A stretch of 9,175 nt of DNA from Pseudomonadota bacterium (GTDB lineage Bacteria > Pseudomonadota > Gammaproteobacteria > Steroidobacterales > Steroidobacteraceae): assembly GCA_021826035.1 (NCBI GenBank), contig JAKBBE010000113.1, positions 1 through 9,175 on the forward strand. The letters are read 5' to 3'. Position 1 is the first letter of the stretch; the number at the start of each line of letters is the position of its first letter. Below are positions 5,373 to 9,175 of this stretch, one piece after another. The translations under genes were made by a program, and so were the position numbers. The notes beneath the pieces were generated by a model. It saw only the letters and a list, made by a program, of their open reading frames with translations, did not search any database and was not told where the DNA came from.

Positions 5373-7203
5373 CGATGTCACCTTGTGCGGGTGCTCGTGT
5401 GGCCGCTGCGCGGCTTGCGCTGCCGGGCGGCGCAAGCAGCGCATAGCGCCGGCCGTGCGGCAGATCATACCGGTGCACGATCACCGCGGCATCCGCTGTC
5501 TGCAGTGACTGCGCCATGCCGTCGCCCGGGCGATGCCACACGCCGAGCGTTTGCAGGAGCGGAGTGAAAGGACCGGGGGCATGGCCCGGCAGCAGCACCA
5601 GCACACGACTACGCGGTCCGTGTGCGGTGAACCACGCGCGCACGGCTGCTGCGGCCCGTGGTGCGCTCGCCTCGAGCGCCGTGAAGCGGGTGTCCAGGCC
5701 ACGATCGAGCATCGCGATCGTCGTCTCGTCGGGATTCAGCAGCGCGAATGGGTGGTGCAGCGTGCGCGATTGGATGCGCCGTGCCAGGGCGGGCAAATCC
5801 TGCCACCGGTCGATGACGGGAAAGACCGCGAGCGCGGTGAGACAGAAGGCCGCCGCGTAGGCGGCGTAAGTCCAGACAAAGCTGCGCAGGATCCGGCCGC
5901 GCGCCTGCGCGTGAGCGGCCCTCGGCAGGGCGATGGCGAGGCCGGCCAGAACGCCGGCGGCGAGAGCGAGGTCGGCGCCCGCGAGGGCAGGCGCGCTGCG
6001 CTGAATCGCTGCCATGGCGGTTGCGGCGGCCGCGAAGGCGACGGCGGTAAACGCGACGATCCCACGGCTCCAGCGCAGGGCGGCGCCCGGGGCTCGCGCG
6101 CTCTGGGCTTGGGCGAGCCGCTGCGCCTCGCTCGTCCACAGGGCGATCAGCAGGCTGAAGCCGAGCAGGGCCGGTGCCGCATAGACATCCCGCGCCGTGG
6201 CGGCGAGCGACAGCAGCACCAGCCACGGCAGCGCGGCGCAGACCGCGAACCGCCACGCGGTGCCGGGCGCGGCCGGCAGTCGGCTGCGCTCCCAGGCCCG
6301 CCGCAGCGCCGCCGCGGCGAGCGCAGTCCACGGCAGCAGATACACCGGCAGCTGCAGGAAGTATCGACCGAATGTATTGCGGTGGCCATTGGCGTACTGG
6401 TAGGCCGGCGGCGCTGCGATGCGCATGAATCGGCCCGCGAGGTTGTACCAGAACAGGACCCGCAGGGCGTGCGCACCGTGTGCGCTGTCGGCTACGGCAA
6501 TGAGCCAAGGCGCGATGAGGACAGCCTGGAGCAGAAAGCCGGCGTAGAGCTCGGCGCGCCGCAGCTCCTCCCAGCGTCGCTCCCAGGCGATGAGCGAGAG
6601 CAGCGTCAGCCCGGGCACCAGCCAACCGACAGCGCTCTTGGCCATGAAGCCCGCGGCGGCCCCGGCGTGCATGAGCAGGTAGCCGAGGAGCTTGCGGCGT
6701 CCGCGCGGCGCGGTGTATCCGAGGTAGGCGCCGAGCAGCGCCACCGCGCACGCGGCCAGCAGACAGGCATCCGGTGCGAGCCACATCGACACGCGAAATG
6801 CGGTAATCGCGCTGCCGGCCACCAGTGCCGCGATCACCGCCGCTGCGGCTCCGTCCAGTGCAAAGCCGAGTGTGCCCATGGCGAGTGCGAGGACGAGCGC
6901 GTAGAGCAGATTGGGAATGCGCAGCACGTCGGGGTGATCGCCGAGCAGGCGCACGCACAGCGCCGAGGCCCAGTAGGACAGTGGCGGCTCTTCGAGGAAC
7001 GGCCGACCGGCCAGATGCGCCAGCGCCCAATGGGGCTGCCCGGCCATCCGCCAGGCGATATCCGCCACGCGCGGTTCGTCCGGTGTCCACAGACCGCGCA
7101 GCAGCGCCCCGAGCGCCCAGAGTGGTGCCAGGGCGAGCAGCACCGGACCGATCCATCGGTAGGGTCGGTCGTTGTGCGATGGCGGTGGCATGCGCGGGGG
7201 CAT
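5365..7203 (-). CDS. ArnT/PMT-like membrane glycosyltransferase (GT-C fold)
   Basis: A 612-residue polytopic inner-membrane protein of the dolichyl-phosphate-mannose mannosyltransferase/ArnT superfamily, which moves sugars from polyprenyl-phosphate donors to lipid A, proteins or other envelope acceptors. The first membrane helix (about 18-36) leads into the periplasmic motif TPDEPRVADIA (40-50), with the likely catalytic Asp42-Glu43, then LAGRPFLEEPPLSYW (64-78), both typical of ArnT-like enzymes. Further family marks are FMAKS (186-190, Lys189), APWLIAV (231-237) and FWYNLAGRF (251-259), where the usual Glu-His pair is replaced by Asn-Leu. About ten or more helices follow, ending near residue 450, then a C-terminal domain of about 150 residues of the kind seen in ArnT. 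The ATG at 7203 is chosen; the ATG at 7191 is an alternative, and neither has a strong ribosome site. Substrate is unknown, and no arn genes are nearby. Confidence 0.85.
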   Translation of the reverse strand: MPPRMPPPSHNDRPYRWIGPVLLALAPLWALGALLRGLWTPDEPRVADIAWRMAGQPHWALAHLAGRPFLEEPPLSYWASALCVRLLGDHPDVLRIPNLLYALVLALAMGTLGFALDGAAAAVIAALVAGSAITAFRVSMWLAPDACLLAACAVALLGAYLGYTAPRGRRKLLGYLLMHAGAAAGFMAKSAVGWLVPGLTLLSLIAWERRWEELRRAELYAGFLLQAVLIAPWLIAVADSAHGAHALRVLFWYNLAGRFMRIAAPPAYQYANGHRNTFGRYFLQLPVYLLPWTALAAAALRRAWERSRLPAAPGTAWRFAVCAALPWLVLLSLAATARDVYAAPALLGFSLLIALWTSEAQRLAQAQSARAPGAALRWSRGIVAFTAVAFAAAATAMAAIQRSAPALAGADLALAAGVLAGLAIALPRAAHAQARGRILRSFVWTYAAYAAAFCLTALAVFPVIDRWQDLPALARRIQSRTLHHPFALLNPDETTIAMLDRGLDTRFTALEASAPRAAAAVRAWFTAHGPRSRVLVLLPGHAPGPFTPLLQTLGVWHRPGDGMAQSLQTADAAVIVHRYDLPHGRRYALLAPPGSASRAAATRAPAQGDIDE

Positions 7204-7214
7204 TATGCACCGCG

Positions 7215-7226
7215 GGTCGCGCGACC
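7215..7226. promoter_or_regulatory. 12-bp perfect palindrome in the divergent gap, possible operator
   Basis: GGTCGCGCGACC is a perfect palindrome sitting 12 bases upstream of the glycosyltransferase ATG, in the 71-bp gap it shares with the divergent ATPase gene. Two copies of TATGCA flank it (7204-7209 and 7234-7239, 30 bases apart). It could be a repressor site controlling both genes, but short palindromes are common in G+C-rich DNA. Confidence 0.25.
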
Positions 7227-7274
7227 GGCCGAGTATGCAACAATGGTCCCTTGCGACCCTGTCACCGACCGGCG

Positions 7275-8834
7275 ATGACGAGCACCACCGACGCCCGTGT
7301 CATCGAGGCGCGCCTGCGCGGCGTACGTCTCGTTCGAGCGGCACGAACGATTCTGGATGAGGTGAGCTGGACGATCCGGCCGGGCGAGCGCTGGGTGCTC
7401 GCGGGGGCGAACGGTGCGGGCAAGACGCAGCTGCTCAAGATCGTGGCCGGTTCGGTGTGGCCCACGCCCGATGAGCCCGGAGTGCGTCAGTACCGCTGGC
7501 GTGGCGAGCTGTGGCGTACGCCGCACGGCATCCAGGCTGAAATCGGTTATCTCGGTCCGGAGCGCCAGGATAAGTATGAGCGCTACGGCTGGAATCACAC
7601 CGTCGAGCAGGTGGTGGGAACCGGAGTGCACCGCACGGACATCCCGCTGCACCCGCTGAGCCTCGCCGAACGCTCGCGTGTCACCGCGGTCCTGCGTCGT
7701 CTGCGCATCGGGTCGCTGGCCGCCAGGAAGTTCCTGACGCTCTCCTATGGCGAGCGGCGTCTGGTGCTGCTGGCGCGTGTCTTGGTGTCGCAGCCGGGGC
7801 TGCTGCTGCTCGATGAGCTGCTGAACGGCCTCGATCTGCTCAACCGCGCGCGGGCGCTGCGCTGGCTGGAGAGCACACAGCGCGCGGCACTGCCGTGGGT
7901 GCTGTCGATCCACCGGGCCGAGGATGTCCCGGCCGCGGCCACGCATGTGCTGATCCTGGAGCACGGTCGAGTCGTCTATCGAGGCGCTCGTTCGCGTGCT
8001 CCGCTCGAACGGTGGTTGAAGGAAGGTTCGCGGCGCACTCGGGCCGGCCGCGCCGGCGCTGCCGGTCGCCCGGACAAGGCGCAGAGTGCGGCGCCCGTGC
8101 CGGGACGGGTGGTGGTCCGGCTGAGCGGCGCAGACGTGCACCTGGAGGAGCATCTCGCGCTGAGCGACGTCTCCCTCACCGTGCGCGCCGGGGAGTGCTG
8201 GCTGGTTCACGGGCGCAATGGCTCGGGTAAGACGACGCTGGTGCGTACACTGTACGGTGATCACGGCGTGGCCTGCGGCGGGCGGATCGAGCGCGCCGGG
8301 ATCGAGCCGGGCGTGCCGCTCGAGGTCTTTCAGCGCCGCGTGGCCTTGGTGGCCCCGCACCTGCAGGCCGACCATCCCCCGTACCTAACCGTCGCCGAAG
8401 TCGTGCAGTCCGGCCGGTATGCCAGCATCGGCTTGAACGAGGCACCGAACGCGGCTGATCGTGCGGCGGCACGCCGCGCGATGCGCGAATTCGACGTGCT
8501 GCCGTTCGCGGCGCGCGCGGTGCGGGAGCTGTCATACGGGCAGCTGCGCCGTGTGCTGTTCGCGCGCGCCTGGGTCGGCCAGCCGAAGCTGCTGCTGCTC
8601 GATGAGCCGTTCGCGGGGCTGGATGGCCCGACGCAGAGCGCGCTGCAGATGCGCATCGAGCGTCTGGCCGGTGAGGGCGTCGCGGTCGTGATCGTCGTGC
8701 ACCGCCGCTCCGAGTGGCCGCGCTGCGTCACGCACGAAATTGAGCTCGCCGGCGGCGTGGTGCGCTACGCCGGGCCGGTACGGTTCAGTCGAGGGTCATC
8801 TCGGTCTGGAACACCGAGACGGCCTGACCGATGA
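7275..8834 (+). CDS. Tandem-ABC ATPase, ModF-like
   Basis: A 519-residue protein with two complete ABC ATPase domains and no membrane segment. Domain 1: Walker A GANGAGKT (44-51), signature LSYGE (156-160), Walker B LLLLDE (176-181), D-loop GLD (185-187), H-loop His213. Domain 2: Walker A GRNGSGKT (313-320), signature LSYGQ (419-423), Walker B LLLLDEP (439-445), D-loop GLD (448-450), H-loop His476. A basic, Ala/Gly-rich linker (about 250-278) joins them. The length and layout fit E. coli ModF (about 490 residues), a soluble ATPase named for its place by the molybdate transporter genes but with no firm transport role. Domain 1 has Leu instead of the usual Pro after the Walker B Glu. The start is ATG 7275; the longer in-frame extension would run into the divergent gene. 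About 15 residues at the C-terminus lie beyond the normal domain end and overlap the next gene antisense. Confidence 0.85.
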   Translation: MTSTTDARVIEARLRGVRLVRAARTILDEVSWTIRPGERWVLAGANGAGKTQLLKIVAGSVWPTPDEPGVRQYRWRGELWRTPHGIQAEIGYLGPERQDKYERYGWNHTVEQVVGTGVHRTDIPLHPLSLAERSRVTAVLRRLRIGSLAARKFLTLSYGERRLVLLARVLVSQPGLLLLDELLNGLDLLNRARALRWLESTQRAALPWVLSIHRAEDVPAAATHVLILEHGRVVYRGARSRAPLERWLKEGSRRTRAGRAGAAGRPDKAQSAAPVPGRVVVRLSGADVHLEEHLALSDVSLTVRAGECWLVHGRNGSGKTTLVRTLYGDHGVACGGRIERAGIEPGVPLEVFQRRVALVAPHLQADHPPYLTVAEVVQSGRYASIGLNEAPNAADRAAARRAMREFDVLPFAARAVRELSYGQLRRVLFARAWVGQPKLLLLDEPFAGLDGPTQSALQMRIERLAGEGVAVVIVVHRRSEWPRCVTHEIELAGGVVRYAGPVRFSRGSSRSGTPRRPDR

Positions 8835-9175
8835 TCCATACGGCGGAGGGTACGCCACCGGTCATCTCCAGCTCGATTTCCACCCGACCGGGTCGCTGCA
8901 GCCAGCGTCCCTGTACTCCCTGGAACACGGCCTTGCGCCGGTCGTGCGCGAGCAGCCCGTGGTGCACCAGATACACTCCGAGCAGGCCGTGCGCATTGCC
9001 GCTGACCGGATCCTCGGCGATGCCGAGCGCCGGGCAGAACATGCGCGCCTCGGTCAGGTGATCGCCCGCCTGCGGCTTCAGCGCGAACACGAAGTAGCCC
9101 GCCGCGCCGATCTGGGCCGACAGCGTCGTCAGCCGGGACATGTCGGGCTTGAGGTGATTGAGCGGCTCGGCGCCG
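8785..9175 (-). CDS. PhzF-family isomerase/epimerase, N-terminus cut by window edge
   Basis: The last 129 residues of a PhzF-family protein (usually 260-300 residues). These cytoplasmic enzymes share the diaminopimelate-epimerase fold; the founding member isomerises DHHA in phenazine synthesis, and most others have unknown substrates. Supporting marks in order: AEPLNHLKPD near the window edge, ARMFCPALGIAEDPVSGNAHG (a close match to the family's FxPxxGxxEDPVTGSAH signature), then a C-terminal stretch with RPGRVEIELE and the final beta strands. The catalytic Glu lies in the missing N-terminal part, so activity cannot be judged. No other phenazine gene is visible, so a phenazine role should not be assumed. 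Its 3' end overlaps the convergent ATPase gene by 50 bases. Confidence 0.88.
   Translation of the reverse strand, partial: GAEPLNHLKPDMSRLTTLSAQIGAAGYFVFALKPQAGDHLTEARMFCPALGIAEDPVSGNAHGLLGVYLVHHGLLAHDRRKAVFQGVQGRWLQRPGRVEIELEMTGGVPSAVWIIGQAVSVFQTEMTLD

Noticed and set aside
5533..7278. Plus-strand 581-residue and minus-strand 544-residue open frames over the glycosyltransferase
   Set aside because: Both are Arg/Gly/Ala-rich shadow frames without domains, whereas the minus-strand frame at 5365-7203 has clear membrane helices and ArnT motifs.
7203..8375. Minus-strand 390-residue open frame under the ABC ATPase
   Set aside because: Antisense shadow of the ATPase gene. No recognisable motif and no ribosome site.

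Overview
The window is high-GC DNA (roughly 65-70% G+C in the coding parts) with bacterial gene packing, a tRNA with an encoded CCA end, and a secreted protein carrying a PEP-CTERM/exosortase sorting tail. These traits together suggest a Gram-negative proteobacterium, most likely a high-GC gammaproteobacterium. Genus-level placement is not possible from sequence reading alone. I see no insertion sequence, CRISPR array, phage gene or toxin-antitoxin pair.

Layout from left to right. (1) Positions 1-2333, minus strand: a probable three-gene transcription unit read right to left. It holds a small secreted helical protein of unknown function (1959-2333), moeA (molybdopterin molybdenumtransferase, 738-1937) and moaA (GTP 3',8-cyclase, cut by the left edge, start at 688). 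The two mo genes catalyse the first step (GTP to cyclic pyranopterin precursor) and the last step (molybdate insertion) of molybdenum cofactor synthesis. (2) Positions 2334-2722: non-coding, holding a -10 element for each neighbour. (3) Positions 2723-2799, plus strand: tRNA-Arg with anticodon TCG. (4) Positions 2800-2999: G+C-rich hairpins, including a perfect 10-bp stem, lying between the tRNA and a convergent gene. (5) Positions 3000-3848, minus strand: an exported protein with a PEP-CTERM anchor. (6) Positions 3849-4379: a 531-bp gap of distinctly lower G+C, containing two tandem in-frame small ORFs of doubtful status just upstream of the PEP-CTERM gene. (7) Positions 4380-7203, minus strand: an ArnT/PMT-like membrane glycosyltransferase followed, with an 8-base overlap, by a phosphate acetyl/butyryltransferase. 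(8) Positions 7275-8834, plus strand: a tandem-ABC ATPase of the ModF type, divergent from the glycosyltransferase across a 71-bp gap with a 12-bp palindrome. (9) Positions 8785-9175, minus strand: the C-terminal part of a PhzF-family isomerase, whose 3' end overlaps the ATPase gene by 50 bases antisense.

Most genes are familiar families in ordinary housekeeping or accessory roles. I do not see convincing evidence of a wholly new system. The points most worth a second look are the translationally coupled glycosyltransferase/phosphotransacylase pair, the low-G+C leader with an amber-split ORF ending 2 bases before the PEP-CTERM start, the unknown exported protein leading the Moco genes, and the antisense gene overlap.
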